Assembly (NCBI GenBank): GCA_016784025.1
Contig: JADHVL010000025.1
Span: 1 to 54,952 of the forward strand
Direction: 5' to 3'
Source: Fidelibacterota bacterium
GTDB lineage: Bacteria; Fidelibacterota; UBA8477; JABMPR01
Length of the DNA: 54,952 nt
Shown: in pieces, positions 1 to 6,849 of the stretch
Layout: the number at the start of each line of letters is the position of its first letter
Position numbering within the stretch: position 1 is the stretch's first letter
The notes under the pieces: model-generated
Databases searched by the model: none
The model's input: the letters and a program-made list of their open reading frames with translations, nothing else
What the model was told of the DNA's origin: nothing
Made by a program: the position numbers and the translations under genes

Positions 1-1
1 A

Positions 2-27
2 TGTCTTGTCCTGAAATAGGTTGACTA
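2..27 (+). repeat. IS3 element terminal inverted repeat, inner end of orfB side
   Basis: The first 26 bases of the element are the inverted partner of 1345-1370, with GTCCTGAAA and GTTGAC conserved in both arms. This is the orfB-proximal end and marks the left boundary of the insertion at base 2. Confidence 0.85.
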
Positions 28-58
28 TTAATTGGGCGAGATAATATGCATAAAAGCC

Positions 59-925
59 TCAAGTAATCACCAGATTGTTTGAGGCTTTTTCATTTCGCCA
101 TGTTTTTATTTTGATCTTATCCTGAGCATGCATCTGAAGCGGAGTAAGTAGCTCACAACTCATATGAGGTCTCAGGCTATTATAGATATTAATCGATTGT
201 TTGGTCTGTTGCTTGATGTCTTTCATTTCACCTGGTAACTCGCCCAGGTTAAATTCGTCTTTCAGGATTCCATTCACTCGCTCAGCCACAGCATTCTCAT
301 AAGGATCACCGTTCTCTGTCATGCTGATCCGGATGTTATTCTCCTTCAAGATCTCTGTATATAGCTTGCTGCAGTATTGAAGACCACGATCTGAGTGATG
401 GATTAGGGGAAGTTGTGGATACTCTCGTTTAGCTATAGCCCTCTGAAGTGCTTTAACTGTAGAGTTGGCCTCCAGATTGGGACACAGCTCGTAACCCATG
501 ATCTGTTTTGAATAGGCATCTGTGATCAGGTGTAGATAGTTATGACCATCATCACCAGATACATAGGTGATATCAGCCACCCATAGTTGTTCAGGTCTTG
601 AAGGAACCATATCCTTGATCAAACTAGGATACTTTCGCATCCAGTGTTGGGAGTTGGTTGTCTTGGTGTATTGCTTACGCTTGGTAATCAGCAGACCTTC
701 ACGTCCAAGGAGATCAAACAACTTATCTCGTCCGTACTTAATTCCATAAGCATCCAGCATGGGCTTAGTGAGATAATACAGCTTGCGTCCACCCAGGCGT
801 GGCATCTGTCTTCGGATTTTCAAGACATGATCCAGAATAAGACGTTCTTTAAGTCTGGTATCAGCTAGCGTTATGCGTTGTTTATAGTAGGCCTGCTTGG
901 TATAGCCAAACAGTTGACAGAACAT
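59..925 (-). CDS. IS3-family transposase OrfB (DDE integrase domain)
   Basis: Catalytic half of the IS3 transposase, 288 residues, normal length. An N-terminal HTH_21-like segment (QAYYKQ near residue 12) precedes an rve integrase core. The DDE triad is visible: Asp in WVADITYV (about 118), Asp in HHSDRGLQYCS (about 178) and Glu in ENAVAERVNGILK (about 214). The stop of orfA lies 2 bases upstream of this ATG. The frame is open upstream of the ATG and reads KVS into the family-typical N-terminus, so the active product is probably an OrfAB fusion made by -1 slippage on the AAAAG run just before the orfA stop. Reinitiation at the ATG is the alternative. Confidence 0.95.
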   Translation of the reverse strand: MFCQLFGYTKQAYYKQRITLADTRLKERLILDHVLKIRRQMPRLGGRKLYYLTKPMLDAYGIKYGRDKLFDLLGREGLLITKRKQYTKTTNSQHWMRKYPSLIKDMVPSRPEQLWVADITYVSGDDGHNYLHLITDAYSKQIMGYELCPNLEANSTVKALQRAIAKREYPQLPLIHHSDRGLQYCSKLYTEILKENNIRISMTENGDPYENAVAERVNGILKDEFNLGELPGEMKDIKQQTKQSINIYNSLRPHMSCELLTPLQMHAQDKIKIKTWRNEKASNNLVIT

Positions 926-927
926 GC

Positions 928-1329
928 TTACTTTTCGCGAGTAGCTTTTCGCAAGATCTTCAACTGCCTGGCTACGTCTTTTTTTGAGATGCTGATTCCA
1001 TCTTCACGTTCTGCAATCTCGATTAGCTTTTTGAAGGCAATCACCTTGAGTCGTTCATTCTCCAGCTCTTTCTCTAACTCTTTTATACGCTGCTTCTGGG
1101 GATCTTTCATGGGCCTACCTATTATGGAACTTTCTGGTGCATAGTATAGTTTACCATATTTGCGACACCATTTCAAGATCGTTGCATGGCCTTGAATACC
1201 ATACTTCCGACCCAGACTTTTCTTGTTTAATTGCCCCCGCTCAAATTCCCGAACTACCATTCGTTTAAAGTTCTCACTGTAGGTTTCTGAGGGGATTAAC
1301 TGAAATCGAGTTGTTCCTTGTCCTTCCAT
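928..1329 (-). CDS. IS3-family transposase OrfA (HTH_Tnp_1)
   Basis: DNA-binding subunit of the insertion sequence, 133 residues. A helix-turn-helix domain in the first half (YSENFKRMVVREFERG, then a KSLGRKYG recognition region) is followed by a leucine-zipper-like coiled coil (IKELEKELENERLKVIAF) used for multimerisation in this family. An in-frame ATG four codons upstream at 1341 exists, but the ATG at 1329 has GGAGG at 1335-1339 at proper spacing and is preferred. The C-terminus ends at a TAA directly after a GAAAAG run, the expected place for programmed -1 frameshifting into orfB. Confidence 0.92.
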   Translation of the reverse strand: MEGQGTTRFQLIPSETYSENFKRMVVREFERGQLNKKSLGRKYGIQGHATILKWCRKYGKLYYAPESSIIGRPMKDPQKQRIKELEKELENERLKVIAFKKLIEIAEREDGISISKKDVARQLKILRKATREK

Positions 1330-1344
1330 ATTGACCTCCATAGT

Positions 1345-1370
1345 TGGTCAACTTTTTTCAGGACGACACA
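1345..1370 (-). repeat. IS3 element terminal inverted repeat, orfA side
   Basis: Right-hand inverted repeat, partner of 2-27. It overlaps the region just upstream of the orfA ribosome-binding site and ends at 1370. The host sequence that follows runs straight into the poly-A/T side of the tRNA-Pro terminator. Confidence 0.85.
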
Positions 1371-1374
1371 TAAA

Positions 1375-1403
1375 CAAAAAAACCCCCACAATGTGAAGGT
1401 TTT
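1375..1403 (-). terminator. Rho-independent terminator of tRNA-Pro
   Basis: Read on the minus strand, an 11-bp stem (AAAACCTTCAC pairing with GTGGGGGTTTT through two G-U pairs) with a 3-base ATT loop continues into a run of seven T. It starts 7 bases past the tRNA 3' end. The insertion sequence begins 5 bases beyond it. Confidence 0.75.
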
Positions 1404-1410
1404 AATGCTG

Positions 1411-1485
1411 TCGGAACGGGGAGATTTGAACTCCCGACCTCTTGACCCCCAGTCAAGCGCGCTAACCGGGCTGCGCCACGTTCCG
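1411..1485 (-). tRNA. tRNA-Pro (GGG anticodon)
   Basis: A full cloverleaf is visible on the minus strand: acceptor stem CGGAACG/CGTTCCG, D-arm, anticodon stem CTTGA/TCAAG with loop CTGGGGG (anticodon GGG), T-arm with GTTCAAATC, and discriminator A. CCA is not encoded (the next bases read CAG). The first 20 bases are repeated just upstream in an interrupted copy at 1492-1543. Confidence 0.95.
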
Positions 1486-1491
1486 ATATTT

Positions 1492-1543
1492 CCGGGCTGC
1501 CTGTCCCGTCGTAGTCTCTGACGAAGACGGACGCCACGTTCCG
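1492..1543 (-). repeat. Broken copy of the tRNA-Pro 5' end carrying a 32-bp hairpin insert
   Basis: The first 20 bases of tRNA-Pro are duplicated six bases upstream of the gene, split in two. CGGAACGTGGCG lies at 1532-1543 and CAGCCCGG at 1492-1499 (minus-strand sense). Between them, at 1500-1531, sits a 32-bp insert that can fold through CCGTC/GACGG with an inner GTC/GAC hairpin and that contains GTCCC and CGTCGT. The same kind of arrangement is found next to tRNA-Ser at 29611-29696. This is not a functional tRNA. It could be a relic of integration or a small palindromic repeat element that carries tRNA sequence. Confidence 0.75.
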
Positions 1544-1650
1544 GGATCATCTGCTCCCAAATAAGTCTCAGAAATGACCTATTAATGAAGCGGCCTAATT
1601 AAAGAATTGAAACACTCCGAATCAAGGAGCTTTAAGCGCTGAAAACAAGT

Positions 1651-2100
1651 TTATGAATCAATTAACTCTATAAGTTGTTTGAGTTCAGTGCGAAGATTTG
1701 TAAGGAATTTCTTGTAGCTCTCTGGAGTCATGTCACCCTGGGCAGAAGCCACAGGAATTTTTGTGCCAGGTTCATCCATGGTCTTGGCAGGTGGGGCTTG
1801 AGGGGTGGCAACTGGCTCTTCAAGGCTGTGGACATTCAGAGGTTGACCATTGTCCTGCAACTGTTTTAACTTCTGACGTGCACCCTCTATAGTATATTTT
1901 TTCTCATAAAGAAGAGTCTTAATAAAGTTTACCAGCTCAATATCTTTTTCTCGATATGTACGGTTGCCTGCACGGTTTTTGGCAGGAGATAGCTGAGGAA
2001 ATTCCGACTCCCAATAGCGTAGAACGTATTGCTTTAAGTCGGTTGCTTCACTGACTTCACCGATTGAATAGTATAGTTTTTTGATGGCTTCCCTTGGCAT
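1651..2100 (-). CDS. MerR-family transcriptional regulator
   Basis: 149-residue protein with an N-terminal MerR winged helix-turn-helix: YSIGEVSEAT at about 11-20, then VLRYWESEFPQLSP and the RTYREKDIELVNFI wing at about 27-60. A helical KLKQL segment follows, then a low-complexity linker rich in Pro, Ala and Thr (about 85-125) and a short C-terminal helix. No cysteine cluster for metal sensing is visible, so the effector is unknown. Proteins of this kind, with a short MerR head and a disordered tail, are common single-domain regulators near translation genes in the FCB group. The gene is divergent from smpB across a 288-bp gap and points toward tRNA-Pro. Confidence 0.88.
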   Translation of the reverse strand: MPREAIKKLYYSIGEVSEATDLKQYVLRYWESEFPQLSPAKNRAGNRTYREKDIELVNFIKTLLYEKKYTIEGARQKLKQLQDNGQPLNVHSLEEPVATPQAPPAKTMDEPGTKIPVASAQGDMTPESYKKFLTNLRTELKQLIELIDS

Positions 2101-2388
2101 ATTCCACTCACTCTATCATAATTCTATGTTAAACACTTGAACCATTACTTTAATTATAATCCCTTATTACAGGATCATCAAGGCTTTAATAGTCTCTTGT
2201 ACAGCTTTTTTATTAGCTGTAGGATCTGGACCGAGTTTATAGAATCAACCTATTCGGAGGCTAAATTTGCCTAATTTCAATCAAATAGTGCTGATTTCTA
2301 TGTAAATTTTTTAATTAAAGCTCTCCTTTAAGGGTGTCAATCGTAAAAGCAGGGTTGTTATCAGGTACAGGAAGAATAAATTTTCCGC
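2101..2388. other. AT-rich divergent intergenic region between merR-like gene and smpB
   Basis: This 288-bp gap must hold promoters for both flanking genes. It contains a short palindrome (ACAGCT and AGCTGT around a T-rich loop, about 2190-2209) of unknown role, and a plausible smpB promoter at its right end. I looked for a tmRNA here because smpB is adjacent and found neither the acceptor-like ends nor a tag reading frame. Confidence 0.6.
2355..2382 (+). promoter_or_regulatory. Putative smpB promoter (leaderless arrangement)
   Basis: TTGTTA at 2355-2360, a 16-base spacer, and TAAATT at 2377-2382. The -10 element ends six bases before the smpB ATG, so transcription would begin at or next to the A of the start codon. 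No Shine-Dalgarno sequence lies in front of the ATG, which fits a leaderless message. Confidence 0.45.
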
Positions 2389-2856
2389 ATGAATGATGAT
2401 AAACACATCAAGCTGGTTTTGCGTAATAAGCGCGCCTACCACGAATATGAGATAGTTGAAAAATTTGAAGCTGGAATCTCGCTTCATGGTACGGAAGTAA
2501 AATCTATTAGGACAGGTAAGCTTAACATGGGTGATTCCTTTGCAAGACCGCGAAACGGTAGCATCTACTTATTGAACTTGCACATTTCACCCTGGGAAAC
2601 TGCCAATGATTACGATCAGCATGATCCCACGCGTCCCAGACGTCTATTACTCCATAAAAAAGAAATTAGAAAATTGAGTCATGAGATTGAAGCCAAGGGA
2701 TATACATTACTGCCCCTGTCATTGTATTTTAAGGCGGGAAAACTAAAAGTTGAACTGGGACTGGCAAAGGGTAAAAATATTCGCGATAAAAGGCAGACCT
2801 CCCTTAAACGCGATGCCGATCGAGAAATGGAAAGAGCCAGAAAACTCAGTCATTAA
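2389..2856 (+). CDS. smpB: SsrA-binding protein SmpB
   Basis: Binds tmRNA and brings it to stalled ribosomes for trans-translation. The 155-residue length is standard. Family signatures are clear: RAYHEYEIVEKFEAGISL then GTEVKSIR at the N-terminal OB-fold, the NGSIYLLNLHISPWE region in the middle, and the basic C-terminal tail GLAKGKNIRDKRQTSLKRD that enters the mRNA channel. The ATG at 2389 gives the expected N-terminus but has no ribosome-binding site. tyrS follows 18 bases downstream and is probably co-transcribed. The tmRNA gene itself is not in the window. Confidence 0.97.
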   Translation: MNDDKHIKLVLRNKRAYHEYEIVEKFEAGISLHGTEVKSIRTGKLNMGDSFARPRNGSIYLLNLHISPWETANDYDQHDPTRPRRLLLHKKEIRKLSHEIEAKGYTLLPLSLYFKAGKLKVELGLAKGKNIRDKRQTSLKRDADREMERARKLSH

Positions 2857-2874
2857 GATTACCGGAGAAAACAA

Positions 2875-4086
2875 TTGAAATTTCCACCAGTTAAAGAACA
2901 GCTAGATATATTATCCCGAGGAGTTGAAGACTTTGTCTCACCAGAAGGACTTGAACAGAAACTCGCGAAGTCTCTAGCATCAGGTAAACCGCTGAATATC
3001 AAGCTGGGGGCAGATCCAAGTCGCCCTGACTTACATATCGGTCATGCTGTTGTTCTGAGGAAGTTGCGACAGTTCCAGGATCTCGGTCATCAAGCTATCC
3101 TGATCATCGGTGACTTTACTGCTTCCATTGGGGATCCTACAGGCAGAAACAAGACCAGACCCAGTATAAGCCTTGAAGAAGCTCGTGATTATGGGAAGTC
3201 ATATCTGGAGCAAGCTTCCTTAATTCTCAATACGGACAGGCTTGATGTGGTGCACAATTCGGACTGGCTGAATACCATGAATTTCTCTGAGGTTATCAAG
3301 TTGGCAGCTCAGGTCACAGTGGCACAAATGCTTGAACGTGACGATTTTTCTCAGAGATATAAGGGTGGTACCCCAATCTCTGTTCATGAATTCCTTTACC
3401 CACTAGCCCAGGCACAAGACTCAGTCCATTTGCAGGCTGATGTTGAGTTGGGTGGAACGGATCAATTATTCAATCTCCTCATGGGTCGGGAATTGCAGAA
3501 AAAAACCAACCAGTCCCAGCAGGTCATTATGACCCTGCCACTCCTTGAAGGTACAGATGGTGTGGAAAAGATGTCAAAGAGCTATGATAATTATATCGGG
3601 CTATCAGATTCACCGGCTGAAATGTTTGGCAAAGTCTTATCCATACCAGATGAAATGATCATAAAATACCTCACACTCACTACCAATATTCCTCTGGATG
3701 AAGTCAAGCATATCGAAACCAAGATGAAATCCGGGGAAAATCCTCGTGACTTTAAGCGACAGCTCGGTCGTGAATTGGTGAAAGTATACTATGATGATGA
3801 CGCAGCCATGGCAGCACAGGAAGCTTTTGATAATTTGTTTATCAAAAAAGATATTCCCGATGAAATGCCTGAATTAATGGTTGAGTCAGAAGATGAAACA
3901 TTGCTGTCCCTACTGGATAAAAGTGGAATGTTTGCCAGCAAAGGAGAAATTCGCAGGCTTATCAAACAGAATGCTGTGAGCGTCGATGGTGAAAAAGTCC
4001 TGAATGAGTTTTTACCCTTTAATAGCAAAGGAAGTTTTGTAATAAAAGCCGGTAAGCGCAAATTTATTCGGATTATCCACAAATAA
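2875..4086 (+). CDS. tyrS: Tyrosyl-tRNA synthetase
   Basis: Class I aminoacyl-tRNA synthetase that charges tRNA-Tyr; 403 residues. The HIGH motif is at 54-57 (HIGHAVVLRK), followed by GDFTASIGDPTGRNKTRP. The KMSKS loop appears as EKMSKSYDN near 233. The C-terminal S4 RNA-binding domain covers about 340-400. The sequence resembles the TyrZ-like bacterial branch more than Escherichia coli TyrS. The start is TTG at 2875, preceded by CCGGAGAAAACAA, and there is no better ATG. It lies in the smpB transcription unit. Confidence 0.96.
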   Translation: MKFPPVKEQLDILSRGVEDFVSPEGLEQKLAKSLASGKPLNIKLGADPSRPDLHIGHAVVLRKLRQFQDLGHQAILIIGDFTASIGDPTGRNKTRPSISLEEARDYGKSYLEQASLILNTDRLDVVHNSDWLNTMNFSEVIKLAAQVTVAQMLERDDFSQRYKGGTPISVHEFLYPLAQAQDSVHLQADVELGGTDQLFNLLMGRELQKKTNQSQQVIMTLPLLEGTDGVEKMSKSYDNYIGLSDSPAEMFGKVLSIPDEMIIKYLTLTTNIPLDEVKHIETKMKSGENPRDFKRQLGRELVKVYYDDDAAMAAQEAFDNLFIKKDIPDEMPELMVESEDETLLSLLDKSGMFASKGEIRRLIKQNAVSVDGEKVLNEFLPFNSKGSFVIKAGKRKFIRIIHK

Positions 4087-4127
4087 TACCGCTTGCTCAA
4101 TCTCCTTCAGGACATGAAAGAATCTTT

Positions 4128-5012
4128 ATGATCGAAATCAAGGGAATCTCGAAAACTTACGATTCCATCGTTGCCGTTGCTAATCTTGACATGATGATTC
4201 AGCCGGGCAGAATTTATGGTTTTCTTGGTCCTAATGGGGCAGGCAAGACCACTGCTATCCGCATGCTCATGAATATTATCATACCTGATGAAGGATCGAT
4301 CCTTTTTGAGGGAGGGGATCAGAGACCTCCAGCAAATAAGATTGGATATCTTCCAGAAGAACGGGGTTTGTACCAGAAAATATCCGTTTTTGAGACGCTG
4401 CAGTACTTTGCACACCTTAGAAGTGTTCCACATCCCAATGATAAAATAAAAGCCTATCTCCAGCGTTTTGACCTGGGAACAAGACTTCAGTCAAAAGTCA
4501 GTGAGCTCTCCAAGGGCAATCAGCAAAAACTCCAATTTATTAATACCATCCTGCATGACCCTCAGTACATCGTTCTTGATGAACCTTTCTCAGGATTGGA
4601 CCCTGTGAATCAACTGCTTTTAAAAGAGATCCTTGAGGAGCTGAAACAAGCCGGTAAAACCATCATTTTTAGTTCTCACCAGATGGACCAGGTTGAAAAA
4701 CTGTGCGATGATGTCGCCTTAATAAATCATGGTCAACTTGTTACTGCCGGGGAATTGAAAACCATTATGCAATCTGAAGGTGTCCAACGTCTTCAGGTTA
4801 CCCCGGTGAACGCGAAAGATCTGACACATCAGTGCTTTTCAGCATTTAATTCCGAGCGAACAAATGGTTCTGTCTTTATTGAAATTGACGGCCATTCCAA
4901 ACAGGATATCATAGCTACCCTGAATAAATCAATGGATTTGAAATCTGTAAAGCTTGCCGAGCCAAGTCTGGAAGAAATATTTATTCATCTGGTACAGGGA
5001 TCCCAATCATGA
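4128..5012 (+). CDS. ABC transporter ATP-binding protein (NatA/DrrA type)
   Basis: Cytoplasmic ATPase of an ABC-2 exporter, 294 residues. Walker [10 protein letters not shown] is at 34-42, the ABC signature appears as LSKGNQQKL, Walker B is YIVLDEPFSGLDP, and the switch His is in FSSHQMDQVEKLCDDV. A C-terminal extension of about 80 residues after the nucleotide-binding domain is typical of DrrA-like proteins with DUF4162. It overlaps the permease gene by 4 bases (ATGA), so the two subunits are coupled. The substrate cannot be read from sequence; sodium or drug export is the usual guess for this family. Confidence 0.93.
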   Translation: MIEIKGISKTYDSIVAVANLDMMIQPGRIYGFLGPNGAGKTTAIRMLMNIIIPDEGSILFEGGDQRPPANKIGYLPEERGLYQKISVFETLQYFAHLRSVPHPNDKIKAYLQRFDLGTRLQSKVSELSKGNQQKLQFINTILHDPQYIVLDEPFSGLDPVNQLLLKEILEELKQAGKTIIFSSHQMDQVEKLCDDVALINHGQLVTAGELKTIMQSEGVQRLQVTPVNAKDLTHQCFSAFNSERTNGSVFIEIDGHSKQDIIATLNKSMDLKSVKLAEPSLEEIFIHLVQGSQS

Positions 5013-6241
5013 ATGCCTGGAAAATTGCCTGGTTTGAGTATCGTCGAAGAATTCGCTCGAAGTGGTTCCTTATTGGCACCTTCGGTATGCCCATTCTCAT
5101 TCTCGGTATTAGCCTGGGGACTGGATATATGGCCGGTTCAGGAGCAGGTATTGAGACCAAGAACTTTGGCTTGATTGATGAAACCGGTTTCTACGGTGAA
5201 CAATTGTCTCTTGTTCTGGACAAGCGCTTCGCCGACAAGGAAACCCCACCGTTTAATATTGCTGTTTCCAAGGGTAGTTTTGAATCATTGAAAACTCAAT
5301 TCGATGAACTGGTGAATGAAAAGACTCTAGATGGTTACTTCGTAATTCCATATGATTTTATTAGTAATCCAGTGCTTCGAAATTACTCCAGATCTAGTTC
5401 AACTTTTCGCTCAACGGATGTTATTGAATCAGAGCTGAAGGAGTTGTTAATTAAAGAGAAAGCTACTTCTCTTCAATTGTCCGATGATGTTCTGGATGAA
5501 CTCTTTTTTGATGTGGATGTCGCGCATTTTGACATAGGATCTTCCCAGGAGCGAGAGACTGAAGAGCTTATCGCTGATTATATCGCACCTTTTATATTTA
5601 TGTTTCTACTCTTCCTGGGAATATTTACGGGGGGACAACTTCTACTCAGAGCTGTTCTGGAGGAGAGATCTTCCAGAGTCATTGAAGTGCTCCTATCAAC
5701 AGTCAGCTACAATGAGTTGATGGGTGGTAAGATATTGGGTCTGGGATTGCTGGGTCTGACCCAGTCAGCCATATATCTAATCGCTGCCTTTTTCGCTGGC
5801 AGCTACTACGATTTATCCATTCTTACCCCGGCGATTGGTCTGCTTTATTTCACATATTTCATTCTTGGATATTTATTGTATGCAGGGATCTACATTGGTG
5901 TGGGAGCGTTGTTTGATTCTGAACAGGAAGCCCAACAAGCCATTCAGATTATCACATTTATTGCCATTATTCCCATGGTTCTCTGGACCATGGTTATTGA
6001 AAACCCCAATTCAACGCTGGTAAATGTTTTAACCTACATACCCCTGGTAACTCCTTTCTTTATGATGATCAAAATTGCAGTGGGGGAAACATCCATTTTT
6101 CAAATAGTTACCTCAATTATTGTGATGATAATTAGCGTTTATGGGAGTATTAGACTGGCGGCTAAAGTGTTCAGGACTGGTATCTTGCTTTACGGAAAAC
6201 GCATCACTTTACCTGAAATTTATAGATGGATCAGAGCTTAG
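5009..6241 (+). CDS. ABC-2 type permease (NatB-like)
   Basis: Membrane partner of the upstream ATPase, 410 residues. One transmembrane helix near the N-terminus (WFLIGTFGMPILILGISLG) is followed by a large extracytoplasmic domain (about 45-195) and five or six helices in the C-terminal half, starting at about 197 (APFIFMFLLFLGIFTGGQLL). The motif RAVLEERSSRVIEVLLSTVS after the first helix of that half is characteristic of the NatB/ABC2_membrane_3 family. A terminator follows at 6271, which ends this transcription unit. Confidence 0.92.
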   Translation: MNAWKIAWFEYRRRIRSKWFLIGTFGMPILILGISLGTGYMAGSGAGIETKNFGLIDETGFYGEQLSLVLDKRFADKETPPFNIAVSKGSFESLKTQFDELVNEKTLDGYFVIPYDFISNPVLRNYSRSSSTFRSTDVIESELKELLIKEKATSLQLSDDVLDELFFDVDVAHFDIGSSQERETEELIADYIAPFIFMFLLFLGIFTGGQLLLRAVLEERSSRVIEVLLSTVSYNELMGGKILGLGLLGLTQSAIYLIAAFFAGSYYDLSILTPAIGLLYFTYFILGYLLYAGIYIGVGALFDSEQEAQQAIQIITFIAIIPMVLWTMVIENPNSTLVNVLTYIPLVTPFFMMIKIAVGETSIFQIVTSIIVMIISVYGSIRLAAKVFRTGILLYGKRITLPEIYRWIRA

Positions 6242-6263
6242 TACATTTCATGGATTGAATATC

Positions 6264-6291
6264 TTGACATACCTGAAGGTTCATTTATCTT
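6264..6291 (+). promoter_or_regulatory. Putative trxA promoter overlapping the upstream terminator
   Basis: TTGACA at 6264-6269, a 16-base spacer, and TATCTT at 6286-6291, a good sigma-70-like match. The spacer includes the left arm and loop of the terminator hairpin at 6271-6299. Transcription would start near 6298, leaving a leader of about 38 bases before the trxA ATG. Confidence 0.5.
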
Positions 6292-6304
6292 CTTCAGGTT
6301 TTTA
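6271..6304 (+). terminator. Rho-independent terminator after the NatAB-like genes
   Basis: The stem ACCTGAAG (6271-6278) pairs with CTTCAGGT (6292-6299) across a 13-base loop and runs into TTTTTT at 6299-6303. It sits 30 bases past the permease stop. Confidence 0.75.
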
Positions 6305-6335
6305 AAAATGATAATTGATTGCCAAGGGAGAGACA

Positions 6336-6665
6336 ATGGCTGAAAATGTGATAGAATTTACCGATAGCAACTTTAATGCTGAAGTAATTGAGTCAGAAGT
6401 ACCAGTACTAGTAGACTTCTGGGCTGTTTGGTGTATGCCTTGCAAAATGGTTGCTCCAGTAGTTGCAGAAATTGCCAAAGATTATAGCGGTAAGCTGAAA
6501 GTTGGAAAGTTGGACGTAGACGGCAATCCAGAAGTTGCTCAAAAATATGGAATTCGCAGTATTCCCAGTCTTTTGATTTTCAAAAATGGCGAAGTAGCCC
6601 AAATGCTTGTTGGTGCTGTACCTAAGCCACAGATTACAGCTAAGGTCGATGCAGTTATCGGCTAA
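6336..6665 (+). CDS. trxA: Thioredoxin
   Basis: Small cytoplasmic dithiol-disulfide oxidoreductase, 109 residues. The fold is complete: [23 protein letters not shown], the active site WCMPCKM with cysteines at 33 and 36, and the cis-proline loop [14 protein letters not shown]. The canonical active site is WCGPC. Here Gly is replaced by Met, which may shift the redox potential. An in-frame TTG at 6315 would add seven residues, but the ATG at 6336 has AAGGGAGAG in front and matches the family start. The gene is flanked by terminators on both sides, so it is monocistronic. Confidence 0.95.
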   Translation: MAENVIEFTDSNFNAEVIESEVPVLVDFWAVWCMPCKMVAPVVAEIAKDYSGKLKVGKLDVDGNPEVAQKYGIRSIPSLLIFKNGEVAQMLVGAVPKPQITAKVDAVIG

Positions 6666-6690
6666 TCTCCTTTAAAATGAGTAGTTTTTA

Positions 6691-6720
6691 AATGCCATCC
6701 TGCGGGGTGGCATTTTTTTT
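6691..6720 (+). terminator. Rho-independent terminator of trxA
   Basis: AATGCCATCC and GGGTGGCATT form a 10-bp stem with one G-T pair around a short TGCG loop, followed by eight T ending at 6720. It starts 26 bases past the trxA stop. Confidence 0.9.
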
Positions 6721-6743
6721 ACCCCTAAGCACAATCATAACTC

Positions 6744-6749
6744 TATATT
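6744..6749 (+). promoter_or_regulatory. -10 element upstream of the TPP riboswitch
   Basis: TATATT at 6744-6749 places the transcription start at about 6756, exactly where the riboswitch P1 stem begins. No convincing -35 hexamer is seen. The element matches the TATATT boxes in front of lepA, uvrB and tRNA-Ser. Confidence 0.45.
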
Positions 6750-6754
6750 GCAGC

Positions 6755-6846
6755 CGATATCGGGGTGTCCGGTGACTTCCATCGTGGAGTGCGGGCTGAG
6801 ATCAAACCCTAAGAACCTGATCTGGATCATGCCAGCGTAGGGAGAA
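6755..6846 (+). promoter_or_regulatory. TPP (thiamine pyrophosphate) riboswitch
   Basis: The THI-box core is readable: CGGGGTG, a variable P3 hairpin (about 6772-6791), CTGAGAT, ACCCTAAGAACCTGATCTGG, then ATCATGCCAGCGTAGGGA. This is the consensus of the TPP aptamer, in order and with usual spacing. The terminal GTAGGGAGA also serves as the Shine-Dalgarno sequence (GGAGA, 5 bases before the ATG at 6850), so bound TPP should hide the ribosome-binding site. There is no separate terminator hairpin between aptamer and gene, so translational control is the likely mode. Confidence 0.95.
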
Positions 6847-6849
6847 TAT

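Larger units (their letters stand above)
2..1370 (-). mobile_element. Complete IS3-family insertion sequence
   Basis: A 1369-bp element bounded by imperfect terminal inverted repeats. The left end begins TGTCTTGTCCTGAAATAGG; the reverse complement of the right end begins TGTGTCGTCCTGAAAAAAG. They match at about 22 of 26 positions, with GTCCTGAAA and GTTGAC identical. Inside are two minus-strand genes in the classic IS3 order: orfA (helix-turn-helix) and orfB (DDE transposase), with orfB in the -1 frame relative to orfA. Both reading frames are open, so the copy looks recent and possibly active. The target duplication cannot be judged because only one base lies outside the left end. The right end lies next to the terminator of the tRNA-Pro gene. 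Confidence 0.93.

Noticed and set aside
1532..1543. A second functional tRNA-Pro
   Set aside because: Only the first 20 bases are present and they are interrupted; there is no anticodon or T-arm.
1318..1550. Open frames on both strands across tRNA-Pro and the IS end
   Set aside because: They cross a tRNA, a terminator and a mobile-element border, have no recognisable motif and no ribosome-binding site. They are chance frames.
2190..2209. ACAGCT/AGCTGT palindrome as a terminator
   Set aside because: The T run lies in the loop rather than after the stem and it is not placed behind either gene. It may be an operator, but nothing supports that further.
2101..2388. Possible tmRNA (ssrA) gene next to smpB
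   Set aside because: No tRNA-like ends (GGGG...TTCGA...CCA), no tag reading frame, and the gap is too short for a standard tmRNA plus two promoters.
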